Source: Salinimicrobium sp963709775
Lineage (GTDB): Bacteria; Bacteroidota; Bacteroidia; Flavobacteriales; Flavobacteriaceae
Length of the DNA: 64,000 bases
NCBI GenBank assembly: GCA_963709775.1
Contig: CAVPXS010000011.1
Coordinates: 1-64,000 of the forward strand
Reading direction: 5' to 3'
Each line of letters begins with the position of its first letter. Within the stretch, counting starts at the first letter, position 1. This document shows positions 18,751 to 28,678 of the stretch, piece by piece. Under the pieces are notes generated by a model. The model saw only the letters and a list, made by a program, of their open reading frames with translations, ran no database searches and had not been told where the DNA came from. Made by a program: the position numbers and the translations under genes.

Positions 18751-19037
18751 AAAAAGAAAATGAGAATTAATAGAAAAGGAACTGCAAAGATCAGGTTACA
18801 GATCCATACTTTTTTAATCAGAAACTTTTTGCTGAAGCCCAGGTTGTAATAGAGAAAATATTCGTCCTTCCTGAAATACGCAAAGCCAAGATAACCAATG
18901 AGCATCCCAAAAGAGAGAAAAATAAGGATCCCGCTAAGCACACCGAAATAAATGCCAGAGAGCACTGAGAACGTGAGATTAAAAAAGTTGAAATCCCGGT
19001 AATATTTCCAGAAGGCATTTTGGTTCATAGTATTCAT
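18747..19037 (-). CDS. Small three-TM membrane protein, partner of ABC ATPase
   Basis: About 96 residues; possible starts ATG 19037 or ATG 19028 (a TTG at 19040 is less likely). Three hydrophobic helices at about 25-45, 45-60 and 75-96, with FYFRKDEYFLYYNLG-like aromatic loops. It overlaps the ATPase start by 4 bases. It is far too small for a usual permease, so it may oligomerise or serve a signalling role. Confidence 0.65.
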   Translation of the reverse strand: MNTMNQNAFWKYYRDFNFFNLTFSVLSGIYFGVLSGILIFLSFGMLIGYLGFAYFRKDEYFLYYNLGFSKKFLIKKVWICNLIFAVPFLLILIFFL

Positions 19038-19266
19038 CAAAAAATCACCTGTTGCGCCAGGTTTATCAAAGCCAATTCACTGACTGCAGGGGCTTTTTGT
19101 AATAATACAAAATAATTCTGAGCTGTTGCAGTAGCCATTTACAAACGTTTACAAACAGATTTAAACGAAAACAAATCAGTATCAACCGATTATCATTTGG
19201 AGGTGGTAGTAGGTTTGTCCTGTTGAAATGAACGAATGATTTTCAACTTATTTAATTCTTTATATC

Positions 19267-19599
19267 ATGAATGCATTAAGAAACAAAGTACAGTTGATTG
19301 GGAATGTAGGCAACGCACCGGAGATCCTCAGCTTCGAATCTGGTAAGAAAATGGCCAGATTCTCCATCGCCACAAATGAAACCTATAAGAACGCCCAGGG
19401 GGAGAAAGTAACCGACACCCAATGGCATAATGTAGTAGCCTGGGGAAAGACTGCAGAGCTCATTGAAAATTATGTTCCGAAAGGAAAAGAGATCGGTATT
19501 GAGGGAAAACTTACCAGCCGCAGCTATGAGGACAAAGAAGGTGTTACAAGATACGTAACCGAAGTACTATGCAGCGAAGTCCTTTTACTGGGGAAATAG
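19267..19599 (+). CDS. ssb: Single-stranded DNA-binding protein, copy 1
   Basis: 110-residue OB-fold SSB (MNALRNKVQLIGNVGNAPEI, then TQWHNVVAWGKTAELIENYV). It lacks the acidic C-terminal tail ending in DDDIPF-like residues that recruits repair proteins in canonical SSB; it ends VLLLGK. First of three tandem paralogues. A TAGGTTTG box at 19210-19217 is a candidate -7 element. Confidence 0.9.
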   Translation: MNALRNKVQLIGNVGNAPEILSFESGKKMARFSIATNETYKNAQGEKVTDTQWHNVVAWGKTAELIENYVPKGKEIGIEGKLTSRSYEDKEGVTRYVTEVLCSEVLLLGK

Positions 19600-19641
19600 T
19601 AAGAAACTGAGAATTATTAAAAACACTAAAAAACAAAAATC

Positions 19642-19974
19642 ATGAATACACTTAGAAACAAAGTACAGTTAATTGGCCACGTAGGTAACGCACCAGAGAT
19701 CTTAACTATGGAATCGGGTAGAAAACTAGCCAAATTCTCAATCGCCACAAATGAAACCTACAAGAACAACAAAGGAGAAAAAGTCACTGATACCCAATGG
19801 CACAATGTGGTGGCCTGGGGCAAGACCGCCGAACTAATTGAAAATTACGTTCCAAAAGGCAAAGAGATAGGGCTGGAAGGCCGACTCACCAGCCGTAGTT
19901 ATGATGACAAAGACGGAGTAAAAAAATATGTAACCGAAGTCATCTGCAATGAGGTACTGCTTCTCGGAAAATAA
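19642..19974 (+). CDS. ssb: Single-stranded DNA-binding protein, copy 2
   Basis: 110 residues, roughly 84% identical to copy 1 by my count, same OB fold and the same VLLLGK end without acidic tail. It starts 43 bases after copy 1. The close similarity points to a fairly recent tandem duplication. Confidence 0.9.
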   Translation: MNTLRNKVQLIGHVGNAPEILTMESGRKLAKFSIATNETYKNNKGEKVTDTQWHNVVAWGKTAELIENYVPKGKEIGLEGRLTSRSYDDKDGVKKYVTEVICNEVLLLGK

Positions 19975-20002
19975 CGATCTGTCCAACATAATTCATACTA
20001 TC

Positions 20003-20341
20003 ATGAACACAATAAAGAACAACGTGCAGCTATCGGGCAATGTGGGCAAAGCCCCAGAGATCATGACCCTTAGCACCGGAACAAAACTTGCAAAGTTCTC
20101 AATTGCCACCCGGGAGACCTTTACCAAACAGAATGGTGAAAAAACAACCGTCACTCAGTGGCATAATGTAGTTGCCTGGGGCAAAATGGCCGAAATGGTG
20201 GAAAAACAGGTTCCCAAAGGAAGGGAAATTGAGATCGAAGGAAAACTTAGCAGCCGAAGCTATGAAGATAAGAACGGCATCAAGAAATATGTCACAGAGA
20301 TCGTATGCAGGGAGTTGATATTACCGGAAAAGCAAGCCTGA
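20003..20341 (+). CDS. ssb: Single-stranded DNA-binding protein, copy 3
   Basis: 112 residues from the ATG at 20003; the in-frame start at 19949 would overlap copy 2 and lies in its coding end. More diverged (MNTIKNNVQLSGNVGKAPEI, ends ILPEKQA), again no acidic tail. It is followed 9 bases later by a perfect palindrome that probably terminates the ssb transcript. Confidence 0.88.
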   Translation: MNTIKNNVQLSGNVGKAPEIMTLSTGTKLAKFSIATRETFTKQNGEKTTVTQWHNVVAWGKMAEMVEKQVPKGREIEIEGKLSSRSYEDKNGIKKYVTEIVCRELILPEKQA

Positions 20342-20350
20342 AAAATTACC

Positions 20351-20398
20351 TTTTAAAACAACAAGCGCAGGAGATCTCCTGCGCTTGTTGTTTTAAAA
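20351..20398. terminator. 48-bp perfect palindrome, bidirectional terminator
   Basis: Two 24-base arms with no spacer, centred on AGATCT, GC-rich in the middle (GCGCAGGAGA) and flanked by TTTTAAAA. It lies between ssb copy 3 (+) and the deacetylase gene (-) and contains the deacetylase TAA at 20393-20395. Confidence 0.85.
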
Positions 20399-21295
20399 AT
20401 ATATCTCCTGCGCCAGCCGAAAGGTATTGGCATGAGCGTCAATTATATTTTTAATATGAGGTGAATAGCCGCCGCCCATGCTTACCTCTACGGGAATCTT
20501 AAGATCGTGGCAGGTTTGCAGCACATATCGATCCCGCTCCTTACATCCGGCCTCTGTGCAGCCAAGTTTTCCGAGTTTATCGGTCGCCAGGATATCCACT
20601 CCGCTCAGGTAGAAAATGAAATCAGGTTTTTGTTCTTCGATAAGTCGGGGCAAAGTATTCTTGAGGATCTTGAGATATTCCTCATCCCCGGTGCCATTTT
20701 CCAGCTCAATATCGAGATCAGATTTCTCTTTTTTGAATGGATAATTATTCCTGCCGTGCATTGAAAAGGTAAAAACGGAAGGGTCATTTTGGAAGATCTC
20801 TGCTGTCCCGTTGCCCTGGTGTACATCGAGGTCCACAATGAGGATCTTATTTGCCAGCTTATTCCGCTGCAGCCATCTCGCGGCTACCGCCTGATCGTTG
20901 AACATACAAAAGCCTTCTCCCTGATTGGTGTAGGCGTGGTGAGTGCCCCCGGCAATATTCATGGCTATTCCATTTTGCAGGGCATAATTCGGCAGCCTTT
21001 ATAGTGCCCGAAGTAATGATGAATTCCCGCTCCACCAGGCGTTCAGAAAGGGTAGACCAATTTTCCTGGCTTCCCTGTAGCTCAGCGTCTGGTTTTTTAG
21101 TGCCTCCACATAATCCCGGTCATGTACGGCCAGAATATCGGCTTCATCTGGATAATCGGGTTCAAAGAAGTTCTCTCGCGTGCATGTGCCCTCGTGCAAT
21201 AGTTGCTGTGGCACCAGCTCATACTTTTCCATTGGGAATCGATGACCTTCAGGTAAAGGCAGAACGTAAATGGGATGGAAAGCGATTTTGAGCAT
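20393..21295 (-). CDS. Histone-deacetylase-family hydrolase (two indels)
   Basis: 300-residue zinc hydrolase of the HDAC/acetoin-utilisation superfamily, close to HdaH-like bacterial proteins. The frame is broken by a missing T near 21047 and an extra T near 20988; both together restore 301 codons. Motifs: NIAGGTHHAY (the His-His pair), VDLDVHQGNGT (zinc ligands Asp and His), SGVDILATDKLG and MGGGYS. It probably deacetylates a small molecule or polyamine. Shares a palindromic terminator with the ssb genes. Confidence 0.85.
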
Positions 21296-21300
21296 GTTTG

Positions 21301-21466
21301 TGTCAGGTCGAGCTTCGACTACCGCTCTCAGTTGTCAGGTCGAGCGGAGTCGAGACCTCCTTTTTTGTACAATTACTATTCTTCTTAATTTTTGGCCTCT
21401 CGACAAAGCCTGTGCCTATCTTCGGCTCGGTTCGAGTGCGGCTCAAGACAGGCTCGTAGAAACCCT
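21301..21466. repeat. Palindromic repeats, downstream flank of GIY-YIG gene
   Basis: Contains GTCAGGTCGAGCTTCGAC (21302-21319), TGTCAGGTCGAGCGGAGTC ending in GAGACCT (21333-21358), and a longer unit with AGCCTGTGC and ACAGGCTCG arms (about 21396-21466). Same family as the copies at 21816-22043 on the other side of the nuclease. Confidence 0.8.
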
Positions 21467-21467
21467 T

Positions 21468-21787
21468 TTAAGTGCCATTATCTTTATTTTTAGAATGGCT
21501 TTTATTTCTACATTCCGCCAGTAGCTTTAATAGCATTTCATCTTCATTAGCCAAAGCTCTTTTCTTTTGGGCACTCCACTTTTTAATCTTCTTTTCAAAC
21601 CAGATAGCCTGATTAACGTCTTTGAACTCCTGATGAAAAATTACTTCACCGGTCTTCGTTTGAAGGTAAAACTGTTTTTATCTACACCTGTGTTATGCTC
21701 ATCTAATCTTCTGGCAATATCATTTGTTATTCCAGTGTAGAGTAATTTATCTGAGCATTCTAGAATATAGACGTAGTACAGCTTCAT
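21468..21787 (-). CDS. GIY-YIG endonuclease (one frameshift)
   Basis: ATG at 21787. It reads MKLYYVYILECSDKLLYTGI then TNDIARRLDEHNTG; the YVYIL...YTGIT pair is the GIY-YIG signature and RRLDEH carries the conserved Arg. One missing G near 21647 breaks the frame after KRRPV; restoring it gives 106 residues ending with AIWFEKKIKKWSAQKKRAL and a charged tail. UPF0213-like stand-alone nucleases of this type are common in flavobacteria. It is flanked on both sides by one palindromic repeat family. Confidence 0.8.
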
Positions 21788-21815
21788 TGTTGCCATTTAA
21801 TGATCGTCTTCGCAA

Positions 21816-22043
21816 GAGACCCCTCGACTCCGCTCGGGGAGACAACCGTGATGTCAGGTCGAGCCTTTCGACTACCGCTCAAGACAGGCTTGTCGAGACC
21901 TCCCTTTATGTAAATAGTTTAATTTTTATTCACGAGAAACCCCTCGACAAAGCCTGTGCCGAGCGCAGCCGAGGTGCTCGGGTGATATTTTGTTGTCAGG
22001 TCGAGCCTTTCGACTACCGCTCAAGACAGGCTAGTCGAGACCT
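21816..22043. repeat. Palindromic repeats, upstream flank of GIY-YIG gene
   Basis: Four units: 21816-21846 (ACCCCTCGACTCCGCTCGGG), 21852-21902 and 21994-22043 (near-identical, starting TGTCAGGTCGAGCCTTTCGA and ending GTCGAGACCT), and 21934-21983 (CTCGACAAAGCCTGTGCCGA, then GAGGTGCTCGGG). The first and third are in opposite orientation to the second and fourth. The last copy ends 5 bases from the metG stop. Confidence 0.85.
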
Positions 22044-22048
22044 AAATT

Positions 22049-24152
22049 TTAAGAAATCACCGTCCCCTCCTTCACCCCGTCTTCATCGGGGTTTACAAAG
22101 ACCAGCTTACCTTCCGTATTCTCGGTCATGAGGATCATGCCTTCGCTTTCGACGCCACGTAGCTTTCGCGGAGCGAGGTTGACAAGAACTGTCACCTTTT
22201 TTCCAATGATATCTTCGGGCTTAAAGCTTTCAGCAATTCCAGAAACTATGGTTCGCACATCAAGACCTGTGTCTACTTTTAAGACTAAAAGCTTATTCGC
22301 TTTCGGCATTTTTTCGGCTTCTACAATGGTCCCAACACGAAGGTCCATTTTTGAAAAATCTTCAAAAGTGGCGGTTTCCTTCTGCGGTTCTGCTTTTTTA
22401 TTGTCGGCTATGTTTGCTGCTTTAGTAGCTTCAAGTTTATCCAATTGTTTCTGAATTTGTTCGTCTTCTATCTTTGAAAAAAGTAATTCTCCCTTTCCTA
22501 TTTGATGTCCGGCAGGCAGAAGTGCCGATTCTTTATTGATCTGCTCCCATTGATTCTCCCTGTCACCTTCAACAGTTGCTGTTTCGTTAGCTTCCGAAGA
22601 AGCTTTCCCGTAGTCCAGCATTCTCTTCAGTTTTTCGGCAGTGTAAGGCAAAAATGGCTCACTTAGGTTCGCCAGTGCCGCAGCTATCTGCAGCGCTACA
22701 TACATGATCGTTTTTACTCTTTCCTCGTCGGTCTTGATGAGTTTCCACGGCTCTTCATCGGCCAGGTATTTGTTTCCGAGGCGGGCGACGTTCATCAACT
22801 CTCCCTGGGCCTCTCTAAACCTGTAACGTTCAATGGAACTGGCGATCACTGCAGGATAAGCTCTAAGTTCGGCCAGGGTTTGTTCATCAACTTCAGAAAA
22901 CTCTCCCGGGTTCAGGAACTATTCCTTCATAATATTTATTGGTAAGCACTACCACCCTATTGATAAAGTTTCCAAAAATGGCAACAAGCTCGTTGTTATT
23001 ACGTGCCTGGAAATCTTTCCAGGTAAAGTCGTTGTCCTTGGTTTCGGGTGCATTAGCGGTCAAAGCATACCTCAACACATCCTGCTGACCGGGAAATTCC
23101 TCCAGGTATTCATGCAACCACACTGCCCAATTTTTCGAGGTTGAAAGTTTATTCCCTTCCAGGTTCAAAAATTCGTTGGCAGGCACATTTTCGGGAAGTA
23201 TATAACTGCCCTCTGCTTTAAGCATGGCGGGAAAAATCACGCAGTGAAAAACAATATTGTCTTTCCCTATGAAATGTACCAGTTTGGTCCCTTCATCTTT
23301 CCAGAATGGTTCCCAGTCTCTACCGGTCTTCTCTGCCCATTCCTTTGTGGAAGAAATATATCCAATTGGCGCGTCAAACCATACATATAGCACTTTTCCT
23401 TCGCCACCTTCTACCGGCACAGGAATCCCCCAGTCCAAATCCCGGGTTACTGCACGGGGACGAAGCCCGTCATCGATCCAGGATTTTACCTGTCCGTAAA
23501 CATTGGACTTCCAGTCTTTCTTATGGCCTTCGAGGATCCATTCTTTTAGCCAGCCCTCATATTGATCAAGCGGCAAAAACCAATGTCTTGTTTCCTTTAG
23601 TACAGGGATGGAACCCGTTATGGCCGACTTTGGATTAATAAGATCTGTGGCATTGTGGCTGGTCCCGCACTTCTCGCACTGGTCGCCATAGCTTTCTTCA
23701 TACCCGCACTTTGGGCAGGTCCCCACAACAAACCGGTCTGCAAGAAACTGGTCTGCTTTCTCATCGTAGAGCTGTTGTGTAGTTTCTTCAGTAAACTTTC
23801 CGGCGTCGTAAAGCTTTTTAAAGAATTCTGAAGCAGTTTTATGATGTACTTCAGCAGATGTTCTTGAATAATTATCAAAGGAAATTCCGAAGTCCTGGAA
23901 GCTCGTTTTGATGATCTTGTGGTATTTGTCCACCACATCCTGGGGAGAAACGCCTTCCTTTTTTGCTTTTATGGTAATAGGCACCCCGTGCTCGTCACTT
24001 CCGCACACAAAAGCCACCTCTCGCCCCTGCATTCTCATGAAGCGGGCATAGATGTCGGCAGGCACGTAAACGCCTGCTAAATGGCCAATATGTATAGGTC
24101 CGTTAGTGTACGGCAGGGCAGCCGTAATAGTATATCTTTTTGGTAATTCCAT
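22049..24152 (-). CDS. metG: Methionyl-tRNA synthetase (one frameshift)
   Basis: Charges tRNA-Met. 700 residues once an extra A near 22903 (PEPG/EFSE) is removed. Numbered from the ATG at 24152: HIGH at 21-24, zinc-knuckle cysteines 146, 149, 159 and 162, and KLSTSKN as KMSKS at 335-341. The C-terminal 110 residues (FEDFSKMDLRVGTIVEAEKM) form the Trbp111-like tRNA-binding domain typical of the long class. Being essential, the frame break is most probably an assembly error. Confidence 0.95.
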
Positions 24153-24264
24153 GGTCAAAATTAAAGGCTGTAAAGTTAAGCAAGTACAGGGGATTACACG
24201 TTAAATTTTAGTAAAAGGCAGTGCAGGTGCGGCAAATGTTGTGCATTTTAGTAAAAAAGTAAAA

Positions 24265-24847
24265 ATGAAGAAACTATTGATACTGGGGCTTATAATTTTA
24301 GCTTCAGGTTGTAAAAGCAAAAAATTAACGGCTAATTCTTCGGAAAAATTCCGCCTTGAAAATTTAGCCGAGGTCATAAATGAGAATAATTTGGAAAAAA
24401 TCTATCCCGAAGCAGAAATTTCTGAAGGTATCGACTTCTTCGCAGAGGGAACCGAAAAAAGGGCCTACAGCATTCTTATATCCTAATACAGATGATGAGC
24501 TTCTAATTATATGGGATGACAAAACAAGGAATAAACCACAACAGATATATACCGAAAATGATGGCCGCTGGAGAACCAGCGAAGGAATTGAAGTGGGAAC
24601 AAGTTATGAAGACCTGGTAAAAATTAATGAAGGTAATATAGACTTCTATGGTTTTGGATGGGATTATAGCGGCGCAGTTGACTGGAAAGACGGCAAGATG
24701 AAAGATTCAAATGTGAGGGTATTTTTGGCACCGGTAGCTGCACCTCCAAAAAGTTTTTATGGTGATCAAATTATTGAAGCAGATCCCGAAGATATTATTA
24801 ATCTGGATCTAAAGGTTAGAGCCATTATTTTTCAGAAAGAGAATTAA
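24265..24847 (+). CDS. Lipoprotein, unknown function (one frameshift)
   Basis: 193 residues if one base near 24475 is removed. From the ATG at 24265 the lipoprotein signal MKKLLILGLIILASGC has Cys16. The second part (DDELLIIWDDKTRNKPQQIY, then EGIEVGTSYEDLVKINEGNI) resembles flavobacterial lipoproteins with a conserved GTSYxDLxxIN stretch. Function unknown. Confidence 0.65.
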
Positions 24848-24931
24848 TCCCCCTCAATTCAGAAAACTTAAAAGAATTACCTCTCAAAAAAGGCAGAATA
24901 AAAACACATTTTTGAAGGATCACTACAAATT

Positions 24932-25291
24932 ATGGCGCAACACAATGAACTTGGAAAACGTGGTGAGGAAATGGCAGTAGCCCATCTTCTTGCCACAGGT
25001 TATGAAATTGTATCCCGTAATTTTATTTATCAAAAAGCTGAAGTTGACATCATTGCCCAAAAAGATAATATCCTGGCGGTTGTAGAAGTCAAAACCCGCA
25101 GTACACCCGATTTTGGGGATCCGCAGGATTTTGTAAAGAAGAAACAGATCAATCAACTGGTTAAGGCGATCGACTATTTTGTAAACGAACACAACCTCGA
25201 TGTGGAGGTGCGGTTTGACATTATTGCCATTATTAAGAACAAAGCCGGCACAAGACTGGAGCATTTAGAGGATGCCTTTTTACATTTTTAG
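24932..25291 (+). CDS. yraN: YraN/UPF0102 endonuclease-like protein
   Basis: 119 residues. LGKRGEEMAVAHLLATGYEI, then AEVDIIAQKD and VVEVKTRS give the PD-(D/E)XK-like core (Asp in EVDII, Glu-Val-Lys) of the UPF0102 family, a Holliday-junction-resolvase-like fold with no settled role. Its stop overlaps that of the convergent DUF421 gene by 4 bases. Confidence 0.9.
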   Translation: MAQHNELGKRGEEMAVAHLLATGYEIVSRNFIYQKAEVDIIAQKDNILAVVEVKTRSTPDFGDPQDFVKKKQINQLVKAIDYFVNEHNLDVEVRFDIIAIIKNKAGTRLEHLEDAFLHF

Positions 25292-25821
25292 AGGTCCTCT
25301 CTCTCCAGCAGTTCACTAAAAGTAGAGGATTCCCCTTCATTGGATTTTCCAATGACAGAAAGAGTGGCATCTATTTCAAGAATCACGGCAGCGACATCAT
25401 CCATACTTCCAAAACCTTTTTTTCTGGCTGCACCTATCACCTTACTTTCATCAAGTCTCTCCTTATGAAGATTCTTCTGAATAAATTTCCCATCATAAAA
25501 GAGCAGTGTTGGAGAAGTACTGAAGATCTTTTTAAATGCTTTTGATCTTCCCTCCAGATAAGCAAAAACGAACTGAAGCACCGCCAGCAGAATAAAAGCT
25601 GTAAGGGCTTCCGAAATAGAAAGGTTTTTGGTTGTAAGCGTACGGCCAAAAACTGCACCCACAGCCACGGCGATGATAAAGTCAAAAGCGCTCATGCTGG
25701 CCAGGGTTCTCTTACCCGATATTCTTAAAATAAGAACGATCGCCACATAAGCAGTAATCCCAACTATTACAATTCGTAATATTGGTTGTATGCCGTTCCA
25801 TAAAAAAGTAGTGTCATCCAT
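25288..25821 (-). CDS. DUF421 (YetF-like) membrane protein
   Basis: 177 residues. Three N-terminal transmembrane helices are followed by the cytosolic DUF421 domain (GKRTLASMSAFDFIIAVAVG, then LFYDGKFIQKNLHKERLDES). Family members occur in spore-forming and other bacteria with unclear function. It is followed on the same strand by the DUF389 gene start side (20 bases), probably one transcript. Confidence 0.85.
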   Translation of the reverse strand: MDDTTFLWNGIQPILRIVIVGITAYVAIVLILRISGKRTLASMSAFDFIIAVAVGAVFGRTLTTKNLSISEALTAFILLAVLQFVFAYLEGRSKAFKKIFSTSPTLLFYDGKFIQKNLHKERLDESKVIGAARKKGFGSMDDVAAVILEIDATLSVIGKSNEGESSTFSELLEREDL

Positions 25822-25841
25822 ACTTGAACATTTTCAATATT

Positions 25842-27103
25842 CTAATCTTCGGCCACATTGATCTGGTATACCTCGTAAATATTGTCCTCCTGGTGACGAA
25901 TATTTTCTTTGAGGTGATCGATTATTCTTTTTTTCAAAACAGCTTCTGATAAAGTTGAATCCTTCGGAAGCACGGTCACATTATAGCTCACTGTAGGATT
26001 TCCCTTGATCATGGTGTTCGTAAAATTCACATCTTTTCCTATTACTTCAATATAGTTGAGCTTGTTCAATTCACTATCAAGTTTTTCGGTTAGCTCTGTA
26101 TTCATGCTGGCCTTCCGCAGAAAAGGAGGCTGACTAAATTGCCAAAACATCATTCCAGCAATTCCAAGAACTACTATGCCAGTGGTAATATAGGTGATCC
26201 ATTTTATTCCCTTTTAGAAAACTGAACTCCGCTGGGGGTGACCTTTCCGAAGAAGTAGAAAACCAGTGTAGCGGCAAGATGAATTCCCAGCAGCTGCAGG
26301 ATGATCCTGAAAATACTACTCCAAACCACCTCCCAATCCATAAGGTAGAGACCTGCACCCACCAGGCCAACCGGCGGGGCGAGGGAAGCAGCAACAAGAA
26401 TACCTACTGCCGCGCCGGAAACAAGGCTGTCCCTTTCTGACTGTACAACGTTAATGGCGCCTGCAAAACCTGAAATAAGAGGAAGTAAAATTGCAACTTT
26501 TGACACATGACTAACCTCCACCATTAGCGGAGTAAGTGTTTCAAGCGGAAAAATAACGGTCATTAAAAAGCTGGCAATAATCCCAATTCCTATGGCCATG
26601 CCGTAGCGTTTCAGGCTGCTTTTTAGCAACGGCATTTTCCCTGCTGCCGTGGCCAGTGCAGCATTCATGGCGGGGCCTGCGAAAGGAGCGACCAACATGG
26701 CGGCGATCAATAAAAAAACGCTGGTGGTGTACAGGCCTATCCATACGATGATTCCCGCTGCGATGGAATAACCTATAAGGCCTTTGATGGAACCCACACT
26801 TTGGATCCCTCCCAAATAGATCTCCAGGGAGCTTTTTGGCTGCACATCGGCCACCTGGTCGGGAGATTCCGACGCAGGCGGATAAAGTGTGATCACTCCT
26901 CTCGGGATCAAATTGATCTCCGGCTCTTCAAAATCATCAAGCCTTTTTAGAAAATTATTGACCTTCCTGTTTGGCAGGAAAATTATGAATACATCCTGCT
27001 CCTCATTGGGAAGAAAAATAGTGTTCTTACCTTCAAATTCTTCAATAGTCTGAAAAATTTCCTCTTTATGTCCTTTTGGAATTTTAATTATAAGTTGTCG
27101 CAT
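25842..27103 (-). CDS. DUF389 membrane protein (one frameshift)
   Basis: 420 residues after restoring one A in the run at 26214-26217 (QFSKKGIKW). The N-terminal soluble part (about 1-95) is followed by the TIGR00271/DUF389 hydrophobic domain of about six helices (VAPFAGPAMNAALATAAGK and SERDSLVSGAAVGILVAASL), one more helix, and a C-terminal soluble domain (LTEKLDSELNKLNYIEV). Proposed to be a transporter; substrate unknown. Confidence 0.85.
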
Positions 27104-27312
27104 GTAACACTTTTGATGTAAAGCAGATAAAGTTCTGAGAATCTGCCTTCACCACAAGATAAAAGAAAGTGGTAAAAAGAGCCATGCCGTTAAGGGAACT
27201 TTAAGGCATAGACAGGAGCTAATCGGCCCAAAAAGGAATTTTATAAAATTCTTAAGAGAATAGGAGCAGTGACTACTTAACTTTAAGAAAACCCGCACAA
27301 AATATTGAGGCC

Positions 27313-28573
27313 ATGAACTTAATGCTCATCGTATTCTTTATTAGTTTTTTGATCATTCTTTCGGGGGCTTTCTTTAAAAAGATCCAGAATATTTCTGTCA
27401 CAGAACCTCTTCTTGCCCTTGTATTAGGAGTACTCCTTGGACCGGATGTTCTTAATATCATAAAATCATCAGATTCCGTTTCGGGATTCAAGGTGCTCGA
27501 ATACGCCTGTCAATTCACCATAGCAATGGCTTTAATGGCAACAGCATTAAGGCTGCCAACTCACATCTTCAGGAAAAATGCTGCCTCCTATTCTAACCTT
27601 GTCATCTTCGGAATGATCTTCATGTGGGGTTTGAGCAGTGGAATAATTTACCTTCTCCTTCCGAAGTTATCCGTTTTTGAATGTCTCTTGATTGGTGCAA
27701 TTGTGACGCCTACAGATCCTGTAGTTGCGTCCACGCTGGTGACAGGAGAAAAGGCGGAAAAATATCTGCCGAAGAAGATCAGGAATGCGTTATCTTTTGA
27801 AGCAGGTGCGAATGACGGCTTTGCTTATCCCATTGTATTTTTGGCGCTCTACCTGTTGGGTGCAGAGGGCGGCGGAGACCTTTCGGAATGGTTCACTAAA
27901 GTCCTGCTTTACGAGAGTATCCTCTGTGCAATTCTGGCGTATGGAGTTGGGTATGGCTGCGGATTCCTAATGAAGAAAACGCATAAAGCCGGATACCTGA
28001 ATGCGAAAACCCTCCTGTCCTTTTCCATAGCCGTGGCGCTACTTCTCCTTGGCGGATTCCACCTGCTTAAAATGAATCCGATCATCGCCGTATTTGCCGG
28101 TGGCTTTGCGTTCGCAAAAGATATTACAGCAAATGAAGATCTCAAAGAACAGAGAGTTCAGGAGACGATGGAGCGACTTACAACCATACCGGTATTTTTT
28201 ATCCTGGGACTCATGCTGCCCTGGCAGGAATGGTACAATATGGGCTGGACTTCGGTTTGGATTGTGATCCTTATCCTCTTCCTTAGAAGACTTCCGGCAC
28301 TTTTGCTCCTCATGCCCTGTTATGCCTCAATTCCGGAAGAAAATATACAGTGTGCTGCTTATGGGTTGGTTCGGGCCCGTTGGAGTTGCTGCGCTTTATT
28401 ATGCGGTACTATCCAAAGACAAAGCGCATTTTGAAAATGCCTGGATCATCCCAAGCCTTATCGTGGCAGCTTCGACAGTTGTTCATGGTTTGACCAGCGT
28501 CCCTTTTGAAAAACTGTATCACAACTCCACTGAAGGAACTAATGAACGGGAGAATCTGGAGAGTAGAACCTAA
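27313..28573 (+). CDS. CPA1-type cation/proton antiporter (one frameshift)
   Basis: 419 residues when an extra T near 28319 (LMP/VMPQF) is removed. About twelve membrane helices. The GAIVTPTDPVVASTL motif is the TDP ion-binding signature and SFEAGANDGFAYP carries the paired acidic site of NhaP-like antiporters. Probably Na+/H+ exchange, fitting a marine organism. Followed by a hairpin repeat and terminator. Confidence 0.88.
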
Positions 28574-28581
28574 TTCCAAAG

Positions 28582-28614
28582 AGACCTAACAGGTCTTTGA
28601 GACCTGTTAGGTCT
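28582..28614. terminator. Hairpin repeat AGACCTAACAGGTCT
   Basis: Arms AGACCTAACAGGTCT and AGACCTGTTAGGTCT with a 3-base loop; each arm is itself a short dyad. Located 9 bases after the antiporter stop. The hairpin at 58439-58464 is of the same kind. Confidence 0.7.
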
Positions 28615-28628
28615 GCTCTTAAATCATC

Positions 28629-28652
28629 CTCAAAAAGGACATTTTTGAGAAG
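28629..28652. repeat. Dispersed palindrome copy
   Basis: CTCAAAAAGGACATTTTTGAG then AAG; an intergenic copy of the recurring dyad, with CTC/GAG completing the arms. Confidence 0.55.
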
Positions 28653-28678
28653 ATTATTTTTTCTGTTATCTTTTCTCA

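Noticed and set aside
21724..22131. 135-codon forward ORF across the GIY-YIG flank
   Set aside because: It reads through palindromic repeats and antisense to the nuclease and metG.
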